Source: an uncultured Acidobacteriaceae bacterium (GTDB lineage Bacteria; Acidobacteriota; Terriglobia; Terriglobales; Acidobacteriaceae). From it: 64,000 nucleotides of DNA. Of this stretch, positions 16,880 through 26,319 are shown piece by piece (within the stretch, counting starts at the first letter, position 1; every line of letters begins with the position of its first letter). The DNA lies in assembly GCA_903828675.1 (NCBI GenBank), contig CAIKND010000036.1, forward strand, positions 90,709 to 154,708. Reading direction: 5' to 3'. The notes beneath the pieces were generated by a model. The model searched no databases. It was not told the origin of the DNA and worked only from the letters and a program-made list of their open reading frames with translations. The position numbers and the translations under genes were made by a program.

Positions 16880-17689
16880 ATGACCGATCCGACTTTCTCT
16901 GCTTCATCTTCCGTTGCGAATCAAGACCCTGTGTTTCGGCTCGACGGCCGGCACGCGCTGGTGACCGGCGGTGCAAGCGGCATTGGCGAGGCTACCGTGA
17001 AGGAACTGGTGCGCGCCGGGGCCTTTGTCTGGATTGCCGACATCAATGTGACCGCCGCTGAAGCGCTGGCTGACTCGCTAGAGTCGGCGAAGGCGCTGCA
17101 CCTGGACGTGACCAGCCCGGAATCCATCGCTGCCGCAGCGGCGCGACTGGACCGGCTGGACATCCTGGTGAATAATGCGGGCATCGGGCACGTGGGCTCG
17201 ATCGAAACCACGGAGCCGGAAGACTTCGACCGGCTGCTGAGCGTGAATGTGCGCTCGGTCTACCTGGTGACGAGAGCTCTTCTGCCGCTGCTGTTTGCCG
17301 CTACCGAACGCCATGAGGCGGTTGGGGCCATTGTGAATATCGGCTCGGTGTCGGGCATGGTGGGCATCAAGCAGCGCTTTGCCTACTGCATGAGCAAAGG
17401 GGCGGTGCTCTCGATGACGCGGCAGTTGGCCGTCGAGTATCCGAAGACGCTACGTGTGAACGCTGTCTGTCCAGGCACCGTGCAGACGCCGTTTGTGGAG
17501 GGGTATCTCGAGAAGTTCCATAAGGACACCAAAGACCAGACGCGTGCCGAACTTCGTGCACGGCAGCCGGTAGGACGGCTGGGGCGGCCGGAGGAGGTCG
17601 CTTCGCTGGTGCGGTATCTGGCCTCGGACGAAGCGGCGTTCGTCACCGGCTCGCTGATGACCATCGATGGCGGATGGACTGCGGCGTGA
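16880..17689 (+). CDS. SDR-family oxidoreductase, probable 2-keto-3-deoxy-L-fuconate dehydrogenase type
   Basis: The 269-residue classical SDR has TGGASGIG at 29-36, an Asp at position 54 at the end of the second strand (suggesting NAD rather than NADP), NNAG, Ser156, Tyr169 and Lys173. An FAH-family hydrolase gene lies 46 nt downstream, and a FucP-like permease gene is convergent beyond it. In the Xanthomonas-type non-phosphorylated L-fucose pathway, an SDR oxidises 2-keto-3-deoxy-L-fuconate and an FAH-fold enzyme cleaves the diketo product, so that role is the best fit. The assignment rests on context. L-fucose dehydrogenase is another possibility. Confidence 0.85.
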   Translation: MTDPTFSASSSVANQDPVFRLDGRHALVTGGASGIGEATVKELVRAGAFVWIADINVTAAEALADSLESAKALHLDVTSPESIAAAAARLDRLDILVNNAGIGHVGSIETTEPEDFDRLLSVNVRSVYLVTRALLPLLFAATERHEAVGAIVNIGSVSGMVGIKQRFAYCMSKGAVLSMTRQLAVEYPKTLRVNAVCPGTVQTPFVEGYLEKFHKDTKDQTRAELRARQPVGRLGRPEEVASLVRYLASDEAAFVTGSLMTIDGGWTAA

Positions 17690-17735
17690 CGCAAGACGGG
17701 ACGACCTTGATATTCTCCCCACACTGGAGGGCACG

Positions 17736-18650
17736 ATGAAACTTGTTTCCTTTTCCGCGGAAGATTCCGTTCCCCGCGCCGGAGTACTTGAGAACCCTGA
17801 GAGCGCGGCAGACGGCGCGGAGTTGTGCGAACTGTTGTGGAGCGATGTGGAAGGGGCCGCGGCAGGCGACTACTCCTACATAGGGCGGGCCGGATTTCCG
17901 ACGGTGCTGGACGTGATCGCCAGCGGACGGAGCGTCGCGCAGTACAAAGAGGCGATGCACGGCACGCGCCGCTATTTTCGCCACGGAGAATACAAGCTGC
18001 TGGCACCGCTGACGAACCCGCCGCGGGTGTTTGCGATTGGGCTGAACTACCGCGACCACGCCATCGAATCGAAGATGGCCATTCCCACGACGCCGGTGGT
18101 GTTCTTCAAGTTGCAGACGGCGATTATCGGGCCCGATGACAACATTGTGCTGCCGAAGAACTCGAACGAACCGGACTACGAGGCTGAATTTGCCTTTGTG
18201 ATCGGCAAGGGCGGTTTTCGGATTCCGGCTACGGAATGGCGCGAGCATGTCTATGGCTACACGATTGTGAACGACGTGAGCGCGCGCGATGTGCAGCTTG
18301 CGACTTCGCAGTGGTCGATGGGCAAGAGCTTTCCGACATTTTGCCCGCTGGGACCGGCGATTGTGACGGCTGACGAGATTGCCGACCCGCACACGCTGGC
18401 TATCGGTCTCACGATTGACGGGGTAGTACATCAGAACTCGAACACGCGGGAGCTGATCTTCAAGATTCCCGAGTTGATCGAGTATCTCTCGTCGATTACG
18501 CCGCTGTTGCCGGGCGACGTTGTTTCGACAGGTACGCCTTATGGCGTGGGACTGGGGCGGACGCCGAAGCGCTGGCTCAAGCCGGGCGAGACGGTGACCA
18601 TTACGGTCGAGGGGCTGGGCTCGCTGACCAATCCGGTTGTGGCGGAATAA
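17736..18650 (+). CDS. Fumarylacetoacetate hydrolase (FAH) family protein
   Basis: The 304-residue product shows the FAH fold and its metal site: Glu149 and Glu151 (DYEAEFAFVIG) and Asp180 (IVNDVSARD). GLNYRDHA at about 103-110 is the usual substrate-pocket block, and STGTPYGVGLG near the C terminus is diagnostic. The family cleaves C-C bonds in 2,4-diketo acids. Given the neighbouring SDR and FucP-like permease, hydrolysis of 2,4-diketo-3-deoxy-L-fuconate to pyruvate and lactate is a reasonable proposal. The frame is open from 17667, but GGAGGG immediately before the ATG at 17736 fixes the start. Confidence 0.9.
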   Translation: MKLVSFSAEDSVPRAGVLENPESAADGAELCELLWSDVEGAAAGDYSYIGRAGFPTVLDVIASGRSVAQYKEAMHGTRRYFRHGEYKLLAPLTNPPRVFAIGLNYRDHAIESKMAIPTTPVVFFKLQTAIIGPDDNIVLPKNSNEPDYEAEFAFVIGKGGFRIPATEWREHVYGYTIVNDVSARDVQLATSQWSMGKSFPTFCPLGPAIVTADEIADPHTLAIGLTIDGVVHQNSNTRELIFKIPELIEYLSSITPLLPGDVVSTGTPYGVGLGRTPKRWLKPGETVTITVEGLGSLTNPVVAE

Positions 18651-18678
18651 GCGCCATCGAAGCGTAGGTTCGCTCGCT

Positions 18679-18707
18679 GGCCTTGTCACAAGAACGAAGA
18701 CAAGGCC
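18679..18707. terminator. Hairpin between convergent FAH and permease genes
   Basis: GGCCTTGTC (18679-18687) and GACAAGGCC (18699-18707) form a perfect 9-bp stem, extended by a G-T and a C-G pair. An 11-nt loop separates the arms. A short T-run occurs about 10 nt later on the plus strand. Confidence 0.55.
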
Positions 18708-18736
18708 GGGGAGGGATAGTTTTGGTGAAGTACCAA

Positions 18737-20071
18737 CTAGGCCGCCAGTTCTTCCGCTTCAGGCTGCGAACCCAGCCAGGCATAGAGCGCAACCCCGACA
18801 AAGCAGACTGCGGGCACCAGATAGCCAAGCGATACGCCAGCCATGTCGGCGACCTTGCCCATGATAGGCGTGAGCAATGCTCCGCCCACGATAGACATCA
18901 CGATGCATGCTCCGCCGGTCTTAGTGCGCGAGCCCAGTCCCTTTACACCGAGGGCAAAGATGGTTGGGTACATCATGGACATGAAGAAGCTGTTTACGAT
19001 GAGGCAGCCTACGCCCAGCCATCCGGGTCGAAGTGCCGCAACGGTGCAGATGGCCGCGTTAATAGCCGCAAAGGCAGCCAGGAGCTGCGAGGCTGGTACA
19101 AATTTGAGCAGCCACGTGGACGTAAACCTGCCTATTGTGAAGGCCACAAGCGCACCGGTCAGTAAGTATCCCGCGCTCCGTTCTTCGGTTTTGGTATAGG
19201 CCAGAACATAGGGGATCATATAGCTCCACGCACTGACCTGTGCGCCTACATAAAGGAACTGCGCCAGTACTGCAAAGACGAAGTGCCTTCTCTTCCAGAG
19301 TGCAGGCCCGTGATCTCCGGCAGCTTCCTGGGAGGTGTAGTCGAGCCCGAGGTGCGGGAAAGGCGTGCGCGCAATGAGCACCGCCCAGAACAACACAATG
19401 GCCCCCAGAATGATGTAGGGCACCACCACTCGCAGCGTCTCGGAACGGAGATAGTCCTGGTATTTGCCTGCCGCCTGCATGGCCGCAACCTGCGTCTTGT
19501 TCAGTTGCACTCCGGAGAATATGAAACGCGCTCCCACAAGGAGGGCGGTGATGCTGCCCACGGGATTAAACGCTTGGGAAAGATTCAGCCGTTGCTCGGC
19601 CGACTCCAGCGGTCCAATCTGCACAATGAAGGAACTGGCGGCGGTCTCAAGGAACGAGAGCCCGCTGGCAATGACAAACAGCGCGGTGAGGAAGAACCAG
19701 TATTGCCCAACGATGGCCGCAGGCCAGAAGAGAATACAGCCGACGCCATAAAGGCACAGTCCCATGACGATGCCGGCCTTGTAACCAGCGCGCCGCATGA
19801 TTTGTCCAGCGGGGAGCGCCAACAGAAAGTAGCCTAGATAAAACGCAGACTGGACCAGGCCTGCCTGAAGCCGGTTGATCTCGAACGACTTCATGAATTG
19901 ACGGATCAGAATGTCGTTCAGGTTATTGGGAATAGCCCATAGAAAGAAGAGGGCTGTCACCAGAAAGAAGGGCAGCATGCGTCCTGCCGGAACCAATGGA
20001 ACTGCAATGCCCTTCTTGCTGTTCTGCGATGGCCGCGGCTCAGAGCCGATGGACCCAACAGGAATATTCAA
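18737..20071 (-). CDS. MFS sugar permease, FucP (L-fucose:H+ symporter) type
   Basis: The 444-residue inner-membrane protein has about 12 hydrophobic segments. Family marks are FFLWAIPNNLNDILIRQF in the first helix, LGYFLLALPAGQIMRRAGYK in the loop 2-3 region, FLETAASSFIVQIGP, and FFMSMMYPTIFALGVKGLG, which match FucP-type transporters. It would import L-fucose or a related hexose with protons. It lies convergent to SDR and FAH genes that fit L-fucose catabolism. The TTG start at 20071 has GGAGGG 10 nt upstream. The roughly 30-residue cytoplasmic N terminus before the first helix is unusually Ser/Pro rich. Confidence 0.9.
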   Translation of the reverse strand: MNIPVGSIGSEPRPSQNSKKGIAVPLVPAGRMLPFFLVTALFFLWAIPNNLNDILIRQFMKSFEINRLQAGLVQSAFYLGYFLLALPAGQIMRRAGYKAGIVMGLCLYGVGCILFWPAAIVGQYWFFLTALFVIASGLSFLETAASSFIVQIGPLESAEQRLNLSQAFNPVGSITALLVGARFIFSGVQLNKTQVAAMQAAGKYQDYLRSETLRVVVPYIILGAIVLFWAVLIARTPFPHLGLDYTSQEAAGDHGPALWKRRHFVFAVLAQFLYVGAQVSAWSYMIPYVLAYTKTEERSAGYLLTGALVAFTIGRFTSTWLLKFVPASQLLAAFAAINAAICTVAALRPGWLGVGCLIVNSFFMSMMYPTIFALGVKGLGSRTKTGGACIVMSIVGGALLTPIMGKVADMAGVSLGYLVPAVCFVGVALYAWLGSQPEAEELAA

Positions 20072-20384
20072 AGTGGAGTTACCCTCCTCGGAAATCGAAT
20101 GCGATCAGGTCGCAGAAGACCGCTGACGAAGACGCCTTCATCTTTCGCGTATCTGATTCTGCGGGTAAATCGTTCTAACCTTTGTACTCAATGAGCGGGT
20201 CCAATGGCAAATGGGGCGGGTAGTGGGCAGGAGTTGGAGGACGCTTTCAGAGCCCATAATTCGGGTGGAAGCCAATGGATTGAATGGACGAAATCGGGGC
20301 TCATGCTAATCTGACTGCGCTGGAACTACGCTTGGCCCCGAGGCGTTTGGTTCCGCGTGAGATGGATCTGGAAGAGGAACTTTC
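20072..20384. other. Gene-free stretch between the permease and membrane glycosyltransferase genes
   Basis: This divergent spacer presumably carries the promoters of both flanking genes. I see no strong -35/-10 pair, dyad or repeat in it. Short open frames here are shadows without ribosome-binding sites. Confidence 0.4.
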
Positions 20385-21641
20385 ATGGGGTTTAGAACGT
20401 TTTGGCCTGCCTGCAAGCGATGGACAGGCGATTCGTTTGCCCCGGTTCTTGGGCCGGCATTTGTGTTGCGAGTGGCGTGGGTCGTGAAGGTGCCGGTTCA
20501 GCCAGTTTCAGATGGTTACGTCTACAATCTGCTGGCGCGCAGCCTGGCCAATGGCATCGGGTACTGCTGGTATCCGGGCCATCCCACGGCTTACTGGCCG
20601 GTGGGCACATCGTTTGTCTACTCGCTCCTTTATCGCGTGTTTGGGCAGAGTTTCACGCCCATCGTGGCTTTCAATGTCGCGCTTTCTCTCGGGACGATCT
20701 GGCTTACCATGCTGCTGGGCGAGCGCTGGTTCAATCGCAAGGTGGCGATTGTAGCCGGGTATATCTACGCCTGCTGGCCGGTTCAGATTGAATTCACGAC
20801 GGTGCTGGCCAGCGAACTGATCTTCAACTTTCTGCTGCTGGCTTTGCTGGTTGCGTGGGAGTCGCCTCCGCTGAATCGATGGGCGAAAGCGGTTTTCATT
20901 GGCATTCTGGCGGCCGCCGCCTGTTATGTACGGCCTGTCGGGATGCTTTTGCCGGCCGTTCTCTACGCCCTAACGATCAGCCGCGAGCGCCGATACAAGT
21001 TGCCGGTCGCCGGCGCCGCCGTTGCCTTTGCCGTGATGTTTCTGGCGATTGCCCCCTGGAGCGTGCGCAACACCCGGACCTTCGGGCATTTTGAGTTGGT
21101 CTCAACAAATGGCGGGCCGAATCTGTGGATGGGCAACAATCCAGACGGCACCGGTGGAACAGTGGACATCCCCGACAACTCCCTCAAGATGCCTGAAGCC
21201 GAGCGCGACATTTACCTGGGGCACCTTGCCAAGTGCTATATTTTGGCGCATCCAGAGCGCTTTGCCGTGCGCACATTGAAGAAGGCCTTCTGGCTGCACG
21301 ATCATGAAACGATCGGCGTGCATTGGAACCTGCCGGCTCTTGAAGGCCGATACGGCGCGCAGGCCGTGTGGCGGCTGAAGCTGGCGAGCGACCTGTTCTG
21401 GTGGGCAGTTTTGTTGCTGGGAATGGCGGCCGGGGTGCTGCTGGTGGTTGAGCGCGGGCCCTGGGTAGTGTTCTCTTCGCCGCCGATTGTGCTGTGGGCG
21501 TACTTTGCGGCGCTGCACGCGGTGATTGTGGTGCAGGACCGGTATCACTTCCCTTGCCTGCCGTTTATCGGGATTCTGGCGGCATTTGCAGTTTGCGAGA
21601 TTTGGAAGTGTATGGGTGCGAGGAACGCCTTGAAAGCCTGA
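20385..21641 (+). CDS. Polytopic membrane glycosyltransferase, GT39/ArnT-like
   Basis: The 418-residue product has about ten hydrophobic segments and ends in a short cytoplasmic tail. An early extracytoplasmic loop reads VSDGYVYNLLARSLANG. It resembles the D-x-Y/E-containing first loop of the ArnT/PMT superfamily, which uses polyprenyl-phosphate sugars to glycosylate lipids or proteins on the outer face of the inner membrane. YWPVGTSFVYSLLYRVFG and YACWPVQIEF also fit. Donor and acceptor are unknown. GAGGA lies 7 nt before the ATG. Its end is only 14 nt from the convergent uvrA stop, with no hairpin between them. Confidence 0.75.
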   Translation: MGFRTFWPACKRWTGDSFAPVLGPAFVLRVAWVVKVPVQPVSDGYVYNLLARSLANGIGYCWYPGHPTAYWPVGTSFVYSLLYRVFGQSFTPIVAFNVALSLGTIWLTMLLGERWFNRKVAIVAGYIYACWPVQIEFTTVLASELIFNFLLLALLVAWESPPLNRWAKAVFIGILAAAACYVRPVGMLLPAVLYALTISRERRYKLPVAGAAVAFAVMFLAIAPWSVRNTRTFGHFELVSTNGGPNLWMGNNPDGTGGTVDIPDNSLKMPEAERDIYLGHLAKCYILAHPERFAVRTLKKAFWLHDHETIGVHWNLPALEGRYGAQAVWRLKLASDLFWWAVLLLGMAAGVLLVVERGPWVVFSSPPIVLWAYFAALHAVIVVQDRYHFPCLPFIGILAAFAVCEIWKCMGARNALKA

Positions 21642-21655
21642 TTGAGGCGGCGGTC

Positions 21656-24586
21656 TTACAGCATGCGCGCGAGCCACTTGCCGGTGTGCGAGAGCAGGTT
21701 GCCTGCGACCTCTTCCGGAGTGCCTTCGGCAACGATCTTGCCTCCGCCTTCGCCGCCTTCGGGACCAAGGTCGATGACCCAGTCGGCGCACTTGATGACG
21801 TCGAGATTGTGCTCGATGACGATAAGCGAGCCACCGCCATCGATGAGCTTGCGGAACGCGGTAAGGAGCTTGGATACGTCGTCAAAATGAAGGCCGGTGG
21901 TGGGCTCGTCGAGGATATAGAGCACGCGGCTGGCCTGCGAGGGCTTGGCGTTGGCGTTGGCCGCGCGCACCTGGGCCAGATGAGCGGCCAGTTTGACGCG
22001 CTGCGCTTCACCGCCTGAGAGCGTGGTTGCCGACTGGCCGAGCCGCAGGTAGCCCAGGCCAATCTCGTCCAGAACCGCGAGCTTCTCCAGAAGCTTGGTC
22101 TGCCCGGAAAAGAAGCGCAGCGCCTCTTTCACGGTCATCTGCAGCACGTCGTGGATGTTCTTGCCCTTGTACTGGACCTGAAGCACCTTGGCCTGATAAC
22201 GCGTGCCGTTGCAGTCTTCGCAGGGCAACTCGACGTCGGCAAGGAACTGCATTTCGACGGTGACGGTGCCGTCGCCTTCGCAAGTGTTACAGCGGCCGCC
22301 GGGAACGTTGAAGGAAAAATGGCCGGGGGTGAGCGAAAGCCGCTTGGACTCAGGCTGCGAAGCAAACAGTTCGCGCACCAGGTCGAAGCCCTTGATGTAG
22401 GTGATGGGGTTGGAGCGCGGCGTGCGGCCGATGGGCGTCTGGTCGACCAGCACAACGTCATTGAGCCGTTCGACGCCGGTAAGCGATTTGAAGACGCCGG
22501 AGGGGTCTGCGCCATCGCTCTGGCCCAACGCGCGCGCCACGGCGCGGTAAAGAACTTGATGGACGAGCGTCGACTTGCCCGACCCGGAGACTCCGGTAAT
22601 GGCTACCAGCATGCCGAGCGGAATCTCGACATCGAGCCCGTGCAGGTTGTTGGCTTGCGCGCCCCGGAGTACAAGCCGTTCGCGGCCAGGAGTGCGACGC
22701 CGCGTGGGCACAGGGATGGAGACCTTCCCGGAGAGATAGCGGCCGGTGAGGGAGTTGGGGTTGGCCTCGATCTCCGCGAGCCCCCCCTCGGCCAGCAACT
22801 TGCCGCCAAACTCGCCCGCGCCGGGGCCGAGATCGAGAAGATGGTCGGCGGCACGTAGTACATCGGCGTCGTGCTCGACCACGATGATGGTGTTTCCCAG
22901 GTCGCGCAACTCTTCAAGGATGTGAATAAGGCGCGCAGTGTCGCGGGTGTGGAGGCCGATGGAAGGCTCATCGAGCACATAGAGCGCACCCACCAAGCGG
23001 GAACCGAGCGAAGTGGCGAGTTGGATCCGCTGCGCCTCGCCGCCGGAGAGCGTGGAGGCCAGCCGGTCGAGGGTCAGGTATTCGAGGCCCACCGCATCAA
23101 GAAAGCTGAGACGCTGGCGGACTTCGAGCAGAATTGGCCCGGCTATGTCCTCCTGCATCGGCGTAAGTTTGAGCGCGTCAAAGAACGTCCGGGCCTGGGC
23201 GATGGTGAGGGCCGATGCCTGGCAAATGTTCTGACCATTGATGCGCACTGAGCGGGCTTCGGCTCTGAGGCGCTGGCCGCGGCAGTCCGGGCACTCGGCG
23301 TAACCGCGATATTTGCTGAGCATGACGCGCACGTGGAGCTTGTACTTCTTGCGCTCCATCTGCGCGAAGAATCCAAAGATGCCTTCGAAGCCGGCTTTGC
23401 CGCGCAACACTGTTTCACGGGCGGCCTCGGGCAGGTCGCGCCAGGGCACATCGAGCGGAATGCCGAGCTCAGGGGCGCGCTTTCGCAGGTCGCTGTACCA
23501 GGGGCGGTACTTGGGCCGGTTCCAGGGGTCGATGGCACCATCGGCAAGACTCAGGCCTTTGTCGGGAATCACGAGGTTCAGGTCGAAATCCACCGTGTTG
23601 CCGAAACCCTGGCAGCGCGGGCAGGCGCCGAAGGGGTTGTTGAAGCTGAAAAGGCGTGGCTCAGGCTCTTTGCCGGGCCGGTGGCAGTTCTTGCACTCGT
23701 AGGCGCCGGAGAAGCGAAGACGCCGCCGTTGCTCCGCTTCCTCGCGTGGAGCTTCCTCAAAGAGAACCTCGCCGGCCTCGCGGTATGCGACTTCGACGGC
23801 ATCGACGATGCGCGAGCGATTGTCCGCACTGACGACGATACGGTCCAAGAGGACAAATACCGGCAGAGTGAGATCCAGATCCAGCAGCGATTCGGGCGTG
23901 GAGAACTCGAAGATGCTGCCCTGCTGCCACAGCCGGTTAAAACCGCTGGAACGCAGCTCGGCGAGGCGAGCCTTCAGCGACTCAGTGTGGGGCGAATCGC
24001 CGCCATTGACAACGGGTTTGGCTGCAGACTTTGGTGGCCGGCCTGGGGCTTTCGCGGGCTTCGATGCGGGCTTTGCCTTGGCCTCGGGGGTTGCGACGAC
24101 AACGGGAAACAGCGTGTTCAGGCGAGTTCCCTCGCCCAGAGCCAGGACCGCTTCGGCTGCTTCGTCCACAGAGTCGCGCTTGACCAGGCCGTCGCAGAAG
24201 ACGCAATACACCGTACCGCAGCGCGCATAGAGGAGGCGCAGATAGTCGTAGATCTCAGTGGCTGTGGCCACGGTCGAACGCGGGTTGCGGGTGGAGTTCT
24301 TCTGCTTGATGGCGATGGCCGGAGCGAGTCCATCGATCTCGTCGACGTCAGGCTTTTCAATCCGCTCAAGAAACTGCCGTGCGTAGGCTGAGAGCGATTC
24401 GACATAGCGCCGCTGTCCCTCGGCATAGATGGTGTCGAAGGCAAGGGAACTCTTGCCTGAACCTGACACGCCGCTGACCACCGTCAGCTTTCCGTGAGGA
24501 ATCTCGCAGGAGATGTTCTTCAGATTGTGAGTCCGCGCGCCGCGGATAATGATGGCATCGTTCAAAGGGAAGGCACCGGGAAACAA
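21656..24586 (-). CDS. uvrA: Excinuclease ABC subunit A
   Basis: UvrA recognises DNA damage in nucleotide excision repair and loads UvrB. The 976-residue protein has both ATPase halves: Walker A GVSGSGKSS at 39-47 and again before the middle of the C-terminal half, plus two LSGGEAQR signatures. The zinc-finger modules are present (CKNCHRPGKEPEPRLFSFN continuing to CPRC, and CNTCEGDG with CEDC). An unusual low-complexity linker rich in Ala, Lys and Pro spans about 165-200, and a Cys-rich CGTVYCVFCDG lies at 123-133. The TTG start at 24586 has no good ribosome-binding site, so the first few residues are uncertain. Confidence 0.95.
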   Translation of the reverse strand: MFPGAFPLNDAIIIRGARTHNLKNISCEIPHGKLTVVSGVSGSGKSSLAFDTIYAEGQRRYVESLSAYARQFLERIEKPDVDEIDGLAPAIAIKQKNSTRNPRSTVATATEIYDYLRLLYARCGTVYCVFCDGLVKRDSVDEAAEAVLALGEGTRLNTLFPVVVATPEAKAKPASKPAKAPGRPPKSAAKPVVNGGDSPHTESLKARLAELRSSGFNRLWQQGSIFEFSTPESLLDLDLTLPVFVLLDRIVVSADNRSRIVDAVEVAYREAGEVLFEEAPREEAEQRRRLRFSGAYECKNCHRPGKEPEPRLFSFNNPFGACPRCQGFGNTVDFDLNLVIPDKGLSLADGAIDPWNRPKYRPWYSDLRKRAPELGIPLDVPWRDLPEAARETVLRGKAGFEGIFGFFAQMERKKYKLHVRVMLSKYRGYAECPDCRGQRLRAEARSVRINGQNICQASALTIAQARTFFDALKLTPMQEDIAGPILLEVRQRLSFLDAVGLEYLTLDRLASTLSGGEAQRIQLATSLGSRLVGALYVLDEPSIGLHTRDTARLIHILEELRDLGNTIIVVEHDADVLRAADHLLDLGPGAGEFGGKLLAEGGLAEIEANPNSLTGRYLSGKVSIPVPTRRRTPGRERLVLRGAQANNLHGLDVEIPLGMLVAITGVSGSGKSTLVHQVLYRAVARALGQSDGADPSGVFKSLTGVERLNDVVLVDQTPIGRTPRSNPITYIKGFDLVRELFASQPESKRLSLTPGHFSFNVPGGRCNTCEGDGTVTVEMQFLADVELPCEDCNGTRYQAKVLQVQYKGKNIHDVLQMTVKEALRFFSGQTKLLEKLAVLDEIGLGYLRLGQSATTLSGGEAQRVKLAAHLAQVRAANANAKPSQASRVLYILDEPTTGLHFDDVSKLLTAFRKLIDGGGSLIVIEHNLDVIKCADWVIDLGPEGGEGGGKIVAEGTPEEVAGNLLSHTGKWLARML

Positions 24587-24820
24587 TGTCCGAGCGAGCC
24601 TGTCCCCTCAGCGAGGCTCAGAGCGCAAACGGCCATTCTCTATTATAGGGCGAAGGCTAGGCGCGAACAGGAATCCGGTTCCGGCGCATATATACAACCG
24701 GTCCCACGTAATTCACACAATTAGATTCCCTACCCATGGTGCAGCAACGCGTCTATACACCAGCAGCCCCATTCGGTACCTGGCAGCTTCTCGCCGTTAG
24801 ACTGTTAATTGAGGTATTTC

Positions 24821-26161
24821 GTGCTTCATATCGCGTATTTCGTCCTGCTCCTGGCCTTGCTATCGGGCGGAGCCAGCAGTTTCTCTCAGGAATCATCTTC
24901 AAATCCCGAGGGGCTGGTACCGGCCGTAACACCTTCCGACGCCGCGGCTATACCAGTTTCCGAACAGGTAACGGCCGCCGAGGCAGCTATCGCGAACTCC
25001 GACTGGAAGGCTGCAGAGGCCAAGTTGACTGTGTGGCTGGCGACCCACCCTGGAGATGCGCGCGCTCTCTTTGACGCAGGCTACGTTGCCGATGCGCAGA
25101 ACCGGCTGGACGATGCCGAGGGACTCTACCGGCGAGCGGTAGAGGTCAATCCGCAGTCGCTTGAGGCTCACTTGTCGCTGGGTCTGTTGCTGGCCCGCCA
25201 GAACAAGCCCGCCGAAGCGCATCCGGAATTGGCGGCGGCCACAACCATCCCCGACCGGGGCGAGGCCGCTCCGGCACTCAAAGCCCGGGCCTGGAGGGCG
25301 CTGGCGGAGCTTGACCGGCCCAGCCTTGGTAGCCACGGCGACACCAAAGCAGCCTCGAACGACCTGCTGGAGGCCCTGAAGCTCTCGCCTGAGACCCCGG
25401 CGGACACGCTGCTGGCGGCCAACCTGGCCGACCAGGCAGGACAGTACGAAGCCGCCGAGGCCGCCTACCGCCGCGTTCTGGCGAAGGACAAAGAATCCCG
25501 ACCAGCCATTGCCGGGCTGGCCCATTTGCTGATCATTAAGAAGCAATTCCCAGAGGCGGAAACCCTTCTGCGCTCAGCACTTGAACAATCCCAGGGCGAT
25601 ACGGCACTGACCGCGCAACTGGCCACGGTGCTGGCAGCGCAGGACAAGGCCGAGGCTCTGCCGCTGCTGCAGAAACTGCACGAGGCACACCCAGACGACG
25701 CAACCATTACACGCATGCTGGCTGAAGTGCTGGCCGAGGCCGGGGATGCAGTCGGGTCCGATCGCCTTTATGCCGGCCTGCTGGCAACCGCTGCCAACAG
25801 CCCCGATTTGCTGGTGGGGCACGGGCAGAACCTGGTGCGACAGGGGCAATATGCCGAGGCATTCGCCACCTTTGACAAGGCTACGCAGCTAGACCCAGCC
25901 AGTGTTGATGGGTGGAGCGGCCTTGCCTTTGCCGCCTCGCACACCAACCAGCCTTCGGTTACGCTCCGCGCGCTCACCATGCGGTCAAAGTATGTACCAG
26001 AAAACTCCTCGACCTACTTTCTCTGGGCCGGCGCGTACGATTCTCTTCACCAAAAGAAGGAGGCAATTGCGTATTATCAACATTTTCTGGATTCTGCCAG
26101 CGGAAAATATCCAAATCAGGAGTGGCAGGCACGCCAGCGTATCGAATTGCTCAGACGATAA
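24821..26161 (+). CDS. Exported tetratricopeptide-repeat protein
   Basis: The protein has about 446 residues. A hydrophobic leader (HIAYFVLLLALLSGGASSFS) is followed by Ser-rich sequence and then at least seven or eight TPR-like helical pairs to the C terminus (for example LFDAGYVADAQNRLDDAEGL and YEAAEAAYRRVLAKD). TPR arrays mediate protein-protein contacts, and no catalytic domain is visible. It is probably a periplasmic or lipid-anchored scaffold. The frame opens at a TTG at 24809, but GAGG lies 6 nt before the GTG at 24821, so I use the latter. It is divergent from uvrA with about 230 bp between them. Confidence 0.8.
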   Translation: MLHIAYFVLLLALLSGGASSFSQESSSNPEGLVPAVTPSDAAAIPVSEQVTAAEAAIANSDWKAAEAKLTVWLATHPGDARALFDAGYVADAQNRLDDAEGLYRRAVEVNPQSLEAHLSLGLLLARQNKPAEAHPELAAATTIPDRGEAAPALKARAWRALAELDRPSLGSHGDTKAASNDLLEALKLSPETPADTLLAANLADQAGQYEAAEAAYRRVLAKDKESRPAIAGLAHLLIIKKQFPEAETLLRSALEQSQGDTALTAQLATVLAAQDKAEALPLLQKLHEAHPDDATITRMLAEVLAEAGDAVGSDRLYAGLLATAANSPDLLVGHGQNLVRQGQYAEAFATFDKATQLDPASVDGWSGLAFAASHTNQPSVTLRALTMRSKYVPENSSTYFLWAGAYDSLHQKKEAIAYYQHFLDSASGKYPNQEWQARQRIELLRR

Positions 26162-26248
26162 CAGCGAGGCCGGTCATATTCCAAGGTAAGTAGGGTGTCG
26201 ATCGGGAACGCTGGAGCGTTGGATCGGAAAGAGCGCAAATCTTTTCCC

Positions 26249-26278
26249 TTGCAGATTTTTTTGAAATGCGCTTAATAT
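26249..26278 (+). promoter_or_regulatory. Candidate sigma-70-type promoter
   Basis: TTGCAG (26249-26254) and TAATAT (26273-26278) are separated by 18 nt that include a seven-T run. The -10 box is about 40 nt before the ATG at 26320. The match is good but untested. Confidence 0.4.
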
Positions 26279-26319
26279 AGTCACACTTTGGCGTAGAACC
26301 GCATTGGCGGAGGTCCCTT

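Noticed and set aside
20284..20487. Small plus-strand frame before the membrane glycosyltransferase
   Set aside because: It overlaps the real start region in another frame and lacks a ribosome-binding site.
23333..24391. 352-codon open frame antisense to uvrA
   Set aside because: It is a shadow of the uvrA coding strand with no domain.
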